NCBI RefSeq assembly: GCF_047228935.1
Contig: NZ_JBFEGG010000001.1
Coordinates: 62,001-126,000 of the forward strand
DNA from: Ornithinibacillus sp047228935
GTDB taxonomy: Bacteria > Bacillota > Bacilli > Bacillales > Amphibacillaceae
Direction: 5' to 3'
DNA length: 64,000 nt
Positions 1-8,721 of this stretch are shown here, one piece after another. Under the pieces are notes generated by a model. The model made no database searches and was not told where the DNA came from. It worked only from the letters and a program-made list of their open reading frames with translations. The position numbers and the translations under genes are program-made. Numbering within the stretch: position 1 is the first letter of the stretch; each line of letters begins with the position of its first letter.

Positions 1-275
1 CAGGAAGTTAAGGTGAAAAAAAGTAACCCTATAAATAACATTCGCTTATTTCCGATCGATGTAATGAAGCGACCGATGAAAAGCCTACCTATTAACGTTC
101 CGATAATGAAGATACCAGTTGCAAGACCAGCCTGGCTTTCTGAAGCATGGAACTGTTCCACCACATAGACAGCCATCGTGACAAGTAATAAATAAAATAC
201 TAAGTATAAGAATAAGTTTGCTGACGAAATAATAATAAAATCTTTCGTCCATAATTTTGCTTTAGGTTGATTCAC
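1..275 (-). CDS. MFS transporter, N-terminal part (runs off the window)
   Basis: About 91 codons of a major facilitator superfamily protein, cut by the left edge. It begins at a GTG with an AAGGGG ribosome binding site about seven bases upstream. The visible part has a short polar N-terminus, a first membrane helix (roughly residues 13-35) and a second helix followed by a motif-A-like loop (GRLFIGRFITSIGNKR), typical of the TM2-TM3 loop of drug/H+ antiporters. It starts 11 bp after the MarR gene on the same strand, so the two form a regulator-exporter operon. The substrate cannot be told from this fragment. Confidence 0.85.
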   Translation of the reverse strand, partial: MNQPKAKLWTKDFIIISSANLFLYLVFYLLLVTMAVYVVEQFHASESQAGLATGIFIIGTLIGRLFIGRFITSIGNKRMLFIGLLFFTLTS

Positions 276-286
276 TATATATCCCC

Positions 287-706
287 TTATTTCATGATGT
301 TTTTTCGTATTTCCTCTAAAATTTGAATTGTCTCTAGTTGTTCTTCTTCAGATATACCATTTAACATTTCTTCTTCAAATTGATCAATGGTCTTGCGGAC
401 TTCTTGGTAAATTTCTTGTCCAGGCTTGGTTAGTTGCATTCGCTTCTCACGCTTATCTTTTCCAGGCTTTTGCTCGACATAGCCTAACTTCTCTAACCTC
501 GCCATAGTCCTTGTTATCGTTGGCTTTTCCACTCCTTGATAATGGGAAATTTCAACATTTGTAGCTGCACCGTAATTGTACAAGTAGTACAAAATTGTCC
601 ATTGAGCTCGATGTAATTGATGTTTGTTAAGCTCTATATTTAAGTGATTTTCAAATGGACGATAAAGCAATATAAGCTGATGAAAAAATTTTTGCGAAGT
701 TTTTAT
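287..706 (-). CDS. MarR-family transcriptional repressor, probable non-standard start codon
   Basis: Winged-helix MarR regulator of about 140 residues. The core shows the recognition helix region (TNVEISHYQGVEKPTITRTMARLEKLGYVEQ) and the wing with DKREKRMQLT. The first standard start in frame is a TTG at 670, but it has no Shine-Dalgarno and would cut off helix 1 (KFFHQLILLYRPFENHLN). A strong AGGAGG lies at 719-714, seven bases before an in-frame ATA (706-704); an ATT lies at 712-710. No ATG, GTG or TTG lies between. I therefore place the start at about 706 on an ATA/ATT codon. It is co-transcribed with the MFS gene downstream and probably represses that operon and itself. Confidence 0.75.
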   Translation of the reverse strand: MKTSQKFFHQLILLYRPFENHLNIELNKHQLHRAQWTILYYLYNYGAATNVEISHYQGVEKPTITRTMARLEKLGYVEQKPGKDKREKRMQLTKPGQEIYQEVRKTIDQFEEEMLNGISEEEQLETIQILEEIRKNIMK

Positions 707-735
707 ATAAATCCCTCCTAAAATGGTTAGTGAAG

Positions 736-762
736 ATAATAGTTACCTAGGGTAACTATTAT
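736..762. promoter_or_regulatory. MarR operator palindrome
   Basis: A perfect inverted repeat with 12-bp arms (ATAATAGTTACC and GGTAACTATTAT) and a 3-bp centre lies just upstream of the marR gene. On the minus strand the arm contains TATAAT, a good -10 hexamer, so a protein bound here would cover the promoter. Autoregulation by the adjacent MarR protein is an inference from position. Confidence 0.75.
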
Positions 763-867
763 AGTATAGCAAATTGTTTTCGAGAATGAAACTGCAGGAA
801 GATTTCATATAAAAATATGAATCATCGGGCATACTAAATCATATTTAATTTAGCGGGAGGGTAATAA

Positions 868-2532
868 ATGAGTAGGAAAGAAGCCGTATCCGTCTTTGCT
901 CTTGGCGGCTTGAATGAAGTCGGCAAAAATATGTACGTAATAGAATGTGGAGAAGATATTGTTGTCATCGACTGTGGCAATAAATTTCCTGATGAAAGCT
1001 TATTAGGTATTGATTTAATTATCCCAGATATATCATATTTAATTGAAAATAAGGATAGAGTAAGTGCGCTAATTGTTACTCATGGCCATGAAGATCATAT
1101 TGGTGGTATTCCATATTTTTTAAAGAAAATTAATGTCCCAGTATATGCAACACGGTTTACTCTTGGACTTATAGAATTGAAATTGAAGGAACATCGCTTT
1201 TTAAGAGAAAGTGAATTACATGTCATTACTTCTGAGTCTGAGCTTCAAATAGGAGATATGAGTATTAGCTTTTTTAAAGTAAACCATAGTATTCCTGATT
1301 GCTTAGGCATTGTATTTCATACACCTGAAGGAAATATCGTACATACTGGTGACTTTAAATTCGATTTAACCCCTGCAAACAATGAACGTTCAGATCTTCA
1401 TCGTATGGCCGAGATTGGAAATCAAGGAGTGCTGTTACTTTTATCCGAAAGTACAAATGCGGAGCGAAAAGGTTTTACCCCTTCAGAGCAGATAGTAGGG
1501 GAGAATTTAGAGAGTATTTTTATAAAGTGTAAGCGGAAAGTAATCGTTTCCACATTTGCTTCTAATGTTAGTAGGATTCAACAAGTAGTTAATGCTTCAA
1601 AGAAAACTAGACGGAAGCTGGTACTTCTTGGTAGGTCGATGGTAAATGTAGTTGGAGTTGCGATGGAACGTGGGTACTTAGATGTACCTAAAGGAATGTT
1701 ACTCGATGCCCGTGACATTGAAGAACTCCCACCAGAAATGGTGACAATACTATGCACTGGGAGTCAAGGTGAGGCGATGGCCGCTCTAAGCCGCTTATCA
1801 ACGGGGAATTTTAGAGGAGTGAATATTTACCCTGAAGATACGGTTGTACTTGCTGCAGGGCCAATCCCAGGCAATGAAAAAAATGTTACTACTATTGTTG
1901 ATAATTTATATAAGCTTGGAGCTCATGTTATTTATGGATCAGGAAGTAGTTCTGGAATGCACGTATCTGGACATGGCTACCAAGAGGATCTTAAGCTGAT
2001 GATTACACTGATGAAGCCGAAGTATTTTGTGCCAATTCACGGGGAGTATCGGATGTTACATCATCACCGACTTCTAGCTGAATCAGTTGGGATTGAGCCT
2101 GGAAATACATTTATATTAAGTAATGGTGACGTTGTAGATATTGAAAATCAAATTGCGCGTAGTACTCGCTCAGTTCCAGTAGGTAGCACGTATGTAGATG
2201 GTATCGATGTAGGGAATATGGAATTTGTATTACGTGACCGAAAGCAAATTGCAGAAGATGGCATGTTAATGATAATCCTTCCAATGAGCAAAGAAGATCC
2301 AAAAATGCTCGCGGAACCAGAGGTTATCTCTCGTGGGTTTGTGGATAATGATTTTTCCGAGCTCAGAAAAAAGATGATAACCATCATTAGTGACACTGTA
2401 GACGAGCTTCATGCTGCAGATCGATATTCATGGAATGTGAAGAAGAAGCAAATAAAAAGATTGATTTCACAATATATTAAAGAACGTACGAGGAAGGAAC
2501 CAATGATTGTTCCAATTTTGATTGAGATCTAA
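868..2532 (+). CDS. RNase J-type ribonuclease (metallo-beta-lactamase/beta-CASP)
   Basis: A 554-residue RNase J. Family role: 5'-3' exonuclease and endonuclease in mRNA decay and rRNA maturation. The zinc motif THGHEDH is intact (residues 71-77), followed by the beta-lactamase motif GDFKFD, the beta-CASP domain (LLLSESTNAERKGFT; TILCTGSQGE), and the late metal/RNA motifs SGHGYQEDLK and PIHGEYRM, then the C-terminal domain. The intact HGHEDH makes it more like catalytically active J1 than J2. The start ATG has GGGAGGG eight bases upstream. It is not next to rpoY, the usual neighbour of rnjA, so it may be an additional paralogue; the rest of the genome would decide. Confidence 0.9.
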   Translation: MSRKEAVSVFALGGLNEVGKNMYVIECGEDIVVIDCGNKFPDESLLGIDLIIPDISYLIENKDRVSALIVTHGHEDHIGGIPYFLKKINVPVYATRFTLGLIELKLKEHRFLRESELHVITSESELQIGDMSISFFKVNHSIPDCLGIVFHTPEGNIVHTGDFKFDLTPANNERSDLHRMAEIGNQGVLLLLSESTNAERKGFTPSEQIVGENLESIFIKCKRKVIVSTFASNVSRIQQVVNASKKTRRKLVLLGRSMVNVVGVAMERGYLDVPKGMLLDARDIEELPPEMVTILCTGSQGEAMAALSRLSTGNFRGVNIYPEDTVVLAAGPIPGNEKNVTTIVDNLYKLGAHVIYGSGSSSGMHVSGHGYQEDLKLMITLMKPKYFVPIHGEYRMLHHHRLLAESVGIEPGNTFILSNGDVVDIENQIARSTRSVPVGSTYVDGIDVGNMEFVLRDRKQIAEDGMLMIILPMSKEDPKMLAEPEVISRGFVDNDFSELRKKMITIISDTVDELHAADRYSWNVKKKQIKRLISQYIKERTRKEPMIVPILIEI

Positions 2533-2540
2533 TTTAGTGC

Positions 2541-2579
2541 AGGACCTATTATATCCATTAGATATGATAGGTCCTTTTT
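2541..2579 (+). terminator. Rho-independent terminator after RNase J gene
   Basis: Stem AGGACCTAT/ATAGGTCCT with an A/T-rich loop followed by TTTT, 8 bp after the stop codon. Confidence 0.85.
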
Positions 2580-2690
2580 GATAACTATGTATCTTAGGGC
2601 GGATTTTTTATAAATATACGCCTTCTGTAAACAAAATGGTAAAATAGAAAAATAGGTTAGAATTCCCACAGGTAGAAGGGAGTAATTCGG

Positions 2691-4220
2691 TTGGCAGAAA
2701 GAGTTGGGATTATAGATATAGGTTCTAACACCATTCGACTTGTTATATATGAGCGTTTAACTTCTTGGCAACATTTTGATGAGATAGAAAATATTAAGGT
2801 TTCAGCGCGACTTCGATCATACTTTGATGAGAATCATTTCTTAAATAATGACGGAATAGAATTGTTGATTAAAACGTTAGAGGATTTTAACAATCTATTA
2901 ACTCATTATGAAGTGAACGAATTTACATGTGTTGCAACTGCATCGATACGTCAAGCAGCCAATAAGAATGACATACTAAAAATAGTTGAGAAGAAGACAA
3001 AGATTGCAATTAAGCTTTTAAGTGAATATGAAGAAGCGTTTTATGGCTTTAAAGCAGTTATTCATTCAATTCCGTTACAACAAGGTTTGACCATCGATAT
3101 TGGTGGTGGTAGTACGGAAGTGACCTATTTTGAAAATCGTAACATGGTACATTTTCATAGCTTTCCTTTTGGGGCATTATCCTTAAAGCTACAATTTGTT
3201 AAACAGGATATTCCATCATATCAGGAAATAGAAAATATTAGGCACTTTATTGATGAGCAGCTACAGAAGTTTCCTTGGATTAGCAATAAACAAGTTCCTG
3301 TTATTGCAATCGGTGGCAGTGCCAGAAATGTTGGCCAAATTCATCAGCTATTTTCAGATTACCCATTAGATGAAATGCATCAATATGAAATGGAAGTAGA
3401 GGATTTGACAGCGATCAAAGAAAGATTACTGCCGTTGTCCTATCCTGAATTACAAAAGATAGATGGATTATCAAAAGACCGCGTGGATACTATTTTGCCA
3501 GCATTTGAAGTCTTCGAAGCGATTTGTAAGACTGCCAGTGCTACAAAATATATCGTAAGCCGTCGTGGATTACGAGACGGAATACTATATGAGAAATGGC
3601 TAAATCATGATAATCATAATCTACCATTATTAGATGTTAGTATTGAAAAGTTTCGTAAGCATTTTTACATTGGTTCTCAAGATGAACATCAATTAACTAA
3701 AATTGCAACTATTTTTTATGAGGCAGTGAAAAAAATAGACCGATTAGGGCATAGCTTCTCTAAAGAGGATTATAAACTATTAGTTCTTGGTGCAAGAATA
3801 TATAACTTGGGAAATAAGGTATCCACGGAGACAAGCAGTAATACATTCACCTTAATTGCGAATCAGACAATATTAGGAATGTCTCACCGGGATAGAATTA
3901 AACTAGCACTAGTCGCCTCCTATAAAGGAAAAGGAGCATTTCAAAAGTATATCCAACCTTATAAAGATTGGTATACAAAAGAAGAACAAATAAAAATAAG
4001 TATTCTCGGTGCTATTTTGAAAGTATCACAAAGCTTGAACATCTCAAATAAAAATACTGTAGTTGATGTACATATTAACCAAGAAAAAGCGGATAATTGG
4101 TCGCTAAATATTAGTTGTAACGGTTACTTTAGACCTGAAGAATACCATGTGGAAAAACAGAAGAAGCATCTTGAAAAGTTGTTAAAGATTTCAATATCTA
4201 CTAGCTTTTTCATTAGCTAA
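2691..4220 (+). CDS. ppx: Exopolyphosphatase Ppx/GppA family
   Basis: A 509-residue exopolyphosphatase, which removes terminal phosphates from polyphosphate. It has the ASKHA-fold phosphate motifs: IIDIGSNTIRLVIY near residue 8, TIDIGGGSTEV near 140 and the adenosine-like AIGGSARNVG near 205, then an HD-like helical C-terminal domain. Start is TTG, preceded by AAGGGAG at a distance of 8-9 bp. It lies 111 bp before ppk in the same direction, so synthesis and breakdown of polyphosphate sit side by side, but ppk has its own promoter region. Confidence 0.93.
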   Translation: MAERVGIIDIGSNTIRLVIYERLTSWQHFDEIENIKVSARLRSYFDENHFLNNDGIELLIKTLEDFNNLLTHYEVNEFTCVATASIRQAANKNDILKIVEKKTKIAIKLLSEYEEAFYGFKAVIHSIPLQQGLTIDIGGGSTEVTYFENRNMVHFHSFPFGALSLKLQFVKQDIPSYQEIENIRHFIDEQLQKFPWISNKQVPVIAIGGSARNVGQIHQLFSDYPLDEMHQYEMEVEDLTAIKERLLPLSYPELQKIDGLSKDRVDTILPAFEVFEAICKTASATKYIVSRRGLRDGILYEKWLNHDNHNLPLLDVSIEKFRKHFYIGSQDEHQLTKIATIFYEAVKKIDRLGHSFSKEDYKLLVLGARIYNLGNKVSTETSSNTFTLIANQTILGMSHRDRIKLALVASYKGKGAFQKYIQPYKDWYTKEEQIKISILGAILKVSQSLNISNKNTVVDVHINQEKADNWSLNISCNGYFRPEEYHVEKQKKHLEKLLKISISTSFFIS

Positions 4221-4244
4221 TTATCTCGCATTCGACATTATATA

Positions 4245-4309
4245 TTTACATAAAATTTACAATTGGTTCATAATTCGTTGATGTTCAATTGTTAAAATTT
4301 AAGTATAAG
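4245..4309 (+). promoter_or_regulatory. Candidate PhoP box and promoter of ppk
   Basis: Five hexamers lie in an exact 11-bp register: TTTACA (4245), TTTACA (4256), TTCATA (4267), TTGATG (4278) and TTGTTA (4289). Bacillus PhoP binds direct repeats of TT(A/C/T)ACA separated by about five bases, which this matches well. The last unit ends 9 bp before a -10-like TATAAG (4304-4309). A box with the same geometry precedes the alkaline phosphatase gene at 40531, which supports control by phosphate starvation. Confidence 0.75.
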
Positions 4310-4331
4310 TGTCGAAAAGGGGATGTGCTGT

Positions 4332-6524
4332 GTGGAAGTTGCAGAAAAAACCATCAACTTAGATAATCCTTCCTATTATAATAATCGAGAGTTAAGCTGG
4401 TTGAATTTTAATTACCGAGTATTAGAAGAAGCTTTAGATGATCGAAATGCACTTCTCGAAAGACTTAAATTTATGGCGATTTTCAGTTCAAATTTAGATG
4501 AGTTCTTTATGGTTCGTGTAGCTGGATTACTTGACCAAGTAAAGGCAGGTTATAATCGCCCCGAAAATAAAGCAGGATTAACTCCTATGGAACAATTGAA
4601 CGAAATATCGAAAGTGTGTCATAAGTTACTTTCAGAACAGGATGATACCTATCTAGAATTATTAACTCCGCTATTAACAAAAGAACATATTTCTATTGTT
4701 TCCATTGAAGAAATAACGAAAACGGACTTAGAATTTTTAGAACAACAGTTTAACGAGCATATATTTCCTGTCTTAACACCAATGGCGGTCGACGCTTATC
4801 GACCGTTTCCAATGCTATTAAATAAGTCACTTAATTTAGCCATCACTATTAAAGATAAGCACTCAAATACGATGGAGGCGGAGCGATTAGCGATTGTACA
4901 AGTACCGTCCGTTATAAATCGCTACTTAGAATTGCCTAATCAAAACGAAGTAAGATCTTTTGTCCTTTTGGAACAAGTAATTTCACACTTTATTCATAAA
5001 TTATTTGTTGGTTTTCAAGTAATGTCGGTCACAGTATTTCGAATTACTAGAAATGCTGATCTGACGATACACGAAGATGGTGCTGAGGACTTATTACAGG
5101 AAATCGAAGAAGAATTAAAGAAACGGAAAAGAGGAGCAGCAGTCCGCCTAGAGGTTCAGGATCAAGTTTATGACCAACAAGTGATTGATTATCTTATCGA
5201 AGAACTAGAGATTAATAAAAAAGATGTTTATTTCGTAAAAGCACCACTCGATTTAACATTTCTTTTTGATTTCTATAAGACTATTAAATCCACTCATGAG
5301 CACTTAACGGATTCGTCTTACATTCCACAGCCTCCTCAAGACTTACGAGGGGATAAGGAATTGTTTGAGGCTATTTTAGAGGAGGATCTTTTACTCCATC
5401 ATCCATATGAGTCTTTTGAACCGGTTGTAGACTTTGTCTCAAAAGCGGCAGATGACCCTGATGTATTAGCAATCAAACAGACTCTCTACCGTGTAAGTGG
5501 AAATTCTCCAATCATTAAAAGCTTAGAACGAGCTGCTGAGAATGGGAAACAGGTCACGGTATTAGTAGAATTAAAAGCTAGATTTGATGAAAAGAACAAT
5601 GTGCAATGGGCAAAAGAATTGGAAAAGGCTGGTTGTCACGTGATTTATGGTATAACCCATCTGAAGACACATAGTAAGATTACCTTAATAGTTCGTCGGA
5701 AGAAAAACCAAATTGAACGATTTGTGCATCTTGGGGCAGGAAACTATAATGATGCAACTGCAAGAACATATACTGATCTTGGACTACTTACTGCCAATGA
5801 GGAAATTGGTATTGATGCTACAAACTTCTTTAATTACTTAAGTGGATATATGGACAAGCCTGATTATCATCATTTAGTTATGTCGCCATTTGATATTAGA
5901 GAGAAATTTGTTCAGCTAATTGATGAAGAGATTGCTTATCATAAACAATTTGGAAATGGACATATTATGGCCAAGATGAACTCTCTATCCGATAAAGATT
6001 TAATTAGAAAGTTATATGAAGCATCCAATGCGGGGGTGAAGATAGATTTAATTGTAAGAGGAATTTGTTGTCTCCGCCCAGGAATTACCAATGTTAGTGA
6101 AAATATAAGAGTTCGAAGTATTGTGGGATCTTTCTTAGAACACACAAGAATTTATTACTTTCACCAAAATGGAGAACAGAAGGTCTATTCATCCTCAGCG
6201 GACATGATGACCCGAAATATGGAAAAACGAATTGAGATACTATTCCCTATCTTAAAGGAGCATCTAAAACAACGGATTTTAGAGTGGATATACCTTATGT
6301 TAGCAGATAATGTGAAAGCACGAGAACAGGCATCCGATGGGAAATATTATTATGTGGAACGACAAGAGGATGAAAAAGAGATTGATAGTCAATTGGAACT
6401 ATGTGAACTTGCTCGTAAAGTTGAGAAAGTAAACGATACTACGCAAAATCAAAAAGGGAAATTCGATATTTTAAGTTATTTTCCATTTAAACAAATAAGT
6501 AAAATATATGATAAATCGAAATAA
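4332..6524 (+). CDS. ppk: Polyphosphate kinase (PPK1)
   Basis: Makes inorganic polyphosphate from ATP. The protein has the N-terminal helical domain (YYNNRELSWLNFNYRVLEEA), the head domain, and two phospholipase-D-like C-terminal domains. The catalytic histidine motif is in ITHLKTHSKITLIVRR, and the second conserved histidine region is near FLEHTRIYYF. About 730 residues, normal for PPK1. I prefer the GTG at 4332, nine bases after AAAAGGGG; the in-frame ATG at 4323 directly abuts that site and is too close to it. Confidence 0.93.
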   Translation: MEVAEKTINLDNPSYYNNRELSWLNFNYRVLEEALDDRNALLERLKFMAIFSSNLDEFFMVRVAGLLDQVKAGYNRPENKAGLTPMEQLNEISKVCHKLLSEQDDTYLELLTPLLTKEHISIVSIEEITKTDLEFLEQQFNEHIFPVLTPMAVDAYRPFPMLLNKSLNLAITIKDKHSNTMEAERLAIVQVPSVINRYLELPNQNEVRSFVLLEQVISHFIHKLFVGFQVMSVTVFRITRNADLTIHEDGAEDLLQEIEEELKKRKRGAAVRLEVQDQVYDQQVIDYLIEELEINKKDVYFVKAPLDLTFLFDFYKTIKSTHEHLTDSSYIPQPPQDLRGDKELFEAILEEDLLLHHPYESFEPVVDFVSKAADDPDVLAIKQTLYRVSGNSPIIKSLERAAENGKQVTVLVELKARFDEKNNVQWAKELEKAGCHVIYGITHLKTHSKITLIVRRKKNQIERFVHLGAGNYNDATARTYTDLGLLTANEEIGIDATNFFNYLSGYMDKPDYHHLVMSPFDIREKFVQLIDEEIAYHKQFGNGHIMAKMNSLSDKDLIRKLYEASNAGVKIDLIVRGICCLRPGITNVSENIRVRSIVGSFLEHTRIYYFHQNGEQKVYSSSADMMTRNMEKRIEILFPILKEHLKQRILEWIYLMLADNVKAREQASDGKYYYVERQEDEKEIDSQLELCELARKVEKVNDTTQNQKGKFDILSYFPFKQISKIYDKSK

Positions 6525-6538
6525 CATAGTTGTACAAT

Positions 6539-6576
6539 AAATCCTTACAAAGTGAATTTGTGAGGATTATTTTTTC
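6539..6576 (+). terminator. Terminator after ppk
   Basis: Stem AATCCTTACAAA/TTTGTGAGGATT with a short loop and an ATTTTTT tail. Confidence 0.8.
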
Positions 6577-6721
6577 CTTTTCATATCGTACACAGTTTTA
6601 AGCCAGAAGCTATAATTTGACATGTCGATATTTCGCCATGTGTGGAAAAGTAAGGGAATGGTATACTAATGTGAGAAGCTTCTTTTCCCTAATTATTCAC
6701 TAATATAAGGATGGAGTAACA

Positions 6722-7879
6722 TTGAAACTTAATAAAGTACTACCAATTCTTTTTTTAATTATGTTTTTAGTTATGGTAGGATTTGGAATCATCATTCCTG
6801 TCCTACCTTTTTATGCAGAAGAATTAGGCGCAACTCCAGCACAGCTCGGATTTTTAATGGCGGTTTATTCTTTCATGCAATTCGTGTTTGCACCGATGTG
6901 GGGTAAAATCTCTGACCGAATTGGTCGTAAACCGGTAATTATGGTGGGGATATTTGGTCTTTCCCTTTCCTTTTTTATTTTAGCTTTATCCACTGAAATC
7001 TGGATGTTGTTTGCTGCCAGAATCATTGGTGGTATATTATCTGCTGCGAATATGCCTACCATTACGGCATATGTTGCAGATATTACTTCTGAAGAAGATC
7101 GTGGTAAAGGTATGGGTATAATTGGAGCGGCAACGGGGCTCGGGTTTATCTTTGGTCCGGCTATTGGTGGAGTTTTTACAAAAATCGATTTACATGCCCC
7201 TTTCTATATTGCTGGAACCGTTTCATTTGTAACCTTAATCTTTGTGTTCTTAATCTTAAAGGAATCTTTACACTTGGCACCGCACAGGCAAAATAAAAGG
7301 AATACTTTAACTTTAGGAAAAGTTATTGGTGGACCAACTGCTCTGTTATATTTCCTTCAATTTTTTATTTCAGTATCGTTATCAGGCCTTGAAGCTACAT
7401 TCGCATACTTTGCAGCGATAAGAGCAGGGCTAGATGCTGTTACATTAGGATATATTTTCATGATAATGGGATTTGCTAGTGCAGCAGTTCAAGGATCGAT
7501 GGGGAAGCTTACTAAAAAATATGGGGAAGGAACTATTATCCGAGCGGGGATCATCGTCTCTGGGATAGGTTTTGGACTTATTCTTTTAACAGAAAGCTTT
7601 ACTACTGCAGCCATTTTTCTTGCGATATTTGGGGTTGGAAATGGGGTTATAAGGCCGAGTGTGTCTTCCTTATTAACGAAAAGATCCAAAATGGGTTATG
7701 GTGTTGCGACGGGTTATTTATCTTCATTTGATTCGTTAGGAAGAATTGTAGGGCCAATATTAGGTGGATTATTATATTCCGTATCAATTGGTTTACCATA
7801 CATTTCAGGTATTTTACTCTCCATCTTAGCGTATTCACTGTTTAGGGCTTATGCTAATAAGGAGAGAGAAGTTGAGTAA
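6722..7879 (+). CDS. MFS multidrug-type transporter
   Basis: A 385-residue, 12-helix major facilitator protein. It has motif A in the TM2-TM3 loop (GKISDRIGRKPVIM) and an antiporter-type motif C in TM5 (GIIGAATGLGFIFGPAIGG), both typical of 12-TM H+-coupled drug efflux pumps of the Bmr/NorA/TetA type. Start is TTG with GGATGGAG upstream. It is flanked by its own terminators, so it is probably a single-gene unit. Substrate is not predictable from sequence alone. Confidence 0.85.
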   Translation: MKLNKVLPILFLIMFLVMVGFGIIIPVLPFYAEELGATPAQLGFLMAVYSFMQFVFAPMWGKISDRIGRKPVIMVGIFGLSLSFFILALSTEIWMLFAARIIGGILSAANMPTITAYVADITSEEDRGKGMGIIGAATGLGFIFGPAIGGVFTKIDLHAPFYIAGTVSFVTLIFVFLILKESLHLAPHRQNKRNTLTLGKVIGGPTALLYFLQFFISVSLSGLEATFAYFAAIRAGLDAVTLGYIFMIMGFASAAVQGSMGKLTKKYGEGTIIRAGIIVSGIGFGLILLTESFTTAAIFLAIFGVGNGVIRPSVSSLLTKRSKMGYGVATGYLSSFDSLGRIVGPILGGLLYSVSIGLPYISGILLSILAYSLFRAYANKEREVE

Positions 7880-7914
7880 TGGGGACATTTTTTCTCTAAA
7901 CTTCTTTCATTAGA

Positions 7915-7955
7915 AAATAGACTGGATCAAAAAGGATTCAGTCTATTTATTTTCT
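7915..7955 (+). terminator. Terminator after MFS gene
   Basis: Stem AAATAGACTG/CAGTCTATTT followed by ATTTTC, a moderately good intrinsic terminator. Confidence 0.75.
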
Positions 7956-8028
7956 ATCTTAACCAATAGCACTGTATTTCTTTTTGATATAAAATAGATG
8001 TAATAAATAATTAGAAATGGTGGTAATG

Positions 8029-8721
8029 TTGTTTAAAGTCTTACTAATTGAAGATGATGTTACATTGTTTAAAGAGATGAAAGAACGCTTATCACAATGG
8101 TCATATGAAGTATACGGCATCCAAAACTTTCATGACGTGATGAAAGATTTTACCCAGATAAAGCCAGACTTAGTAATTATAGATATTCAATTACCTAAAT
8201 TTGATGGATTCCATTGGTGCCGAATGATTCGTTCTCATTCTAAAGTTCCGATTATTTTTTTATCATCAAGAGATCATCCTACTGATATGATAATGTCCAT
8301 GCAGCTGGGAGCGGATGACTATGTGCAAAAGCCTTTTCACTTTGATGTGTTAATTGCAAAGATCCAAGCAGTATTAAGGCGAGTATATAACTATAGTAAG
8401 GAGCAACAAATCCAACTAAAAGTATGGAACGGAGCAACAGTTGATTATGTAAAAGGGACTATACAAAATAATTCGGGAGAGATCGAACTAACGAAAAATG
8501 AAATATTCATTTTGAAAATATTGTTAGAACAGAGTAATCAAATTGTTAATCGAGAGGAATTAATCAGACAATTATGGAATGATGAACGATTTGTCAGTGA
8601 TAATACTTTAACAGTAAATGTCAATCGTTTACGAAAGAGACTAGAGGAAATAGGGTTAGGGCAATTTATAGAAACGAAAGTAGGACAAGGGTATATAGCT
8701 AAAGAAGAGGAAATAATTTGA
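8029..8721 (+). CDS. bceR: BceR-like response regulator (OmpR family)
   Basis: Receiver domain with the acidic pocket (LLIEDD), phospho-acceptor Asp in VIIDIQLPKFDGFHWCRMIR and the conserved Lys in QKPFHF, followed by an OmpR-type winged helix (LTKNEIFILK to GQGYIAK). The sequence closely resembles my recollection of Bacillus subtilis BceR along its length. I place the start at TTG 8029 (giving MFKVLLIEDD as in BceR) behind GGTGG; upstream in-frame ATGs at 8017 and 8026 are possible. It overlaps the kinase gene and should activate the ABC transporter genes downstream on bacitracin-like peptide stress. Confidence 0.9.
   Translation: MFKVLLIEDDVTLFKEMKERLSQWSYEVYGIQNFHDVMKDFTQIKPDLVIIDIQLPKFDGFHWCRMIRSHSKVPIIFLSSRDHPTDMIMSMQLGADDYVQKPFHFDVLIAKIQAVLRRVYNYSKEQQIQLKVWNGATVDYVKGTIQNNSGEIELTKNEIFILKILLEQSNQIVNREELIRQLWNDERFVSDNTLTVNVNRLRKRLEEIGLGQFIETKVGQGYIAKEEEII

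Noticed and set aside
4323..4331. ATG 4323 as the ppk start
   Set aside because: It directly abuts AAAAGGGG, leaving no spacer; GTG 4332 is correctly spaced.
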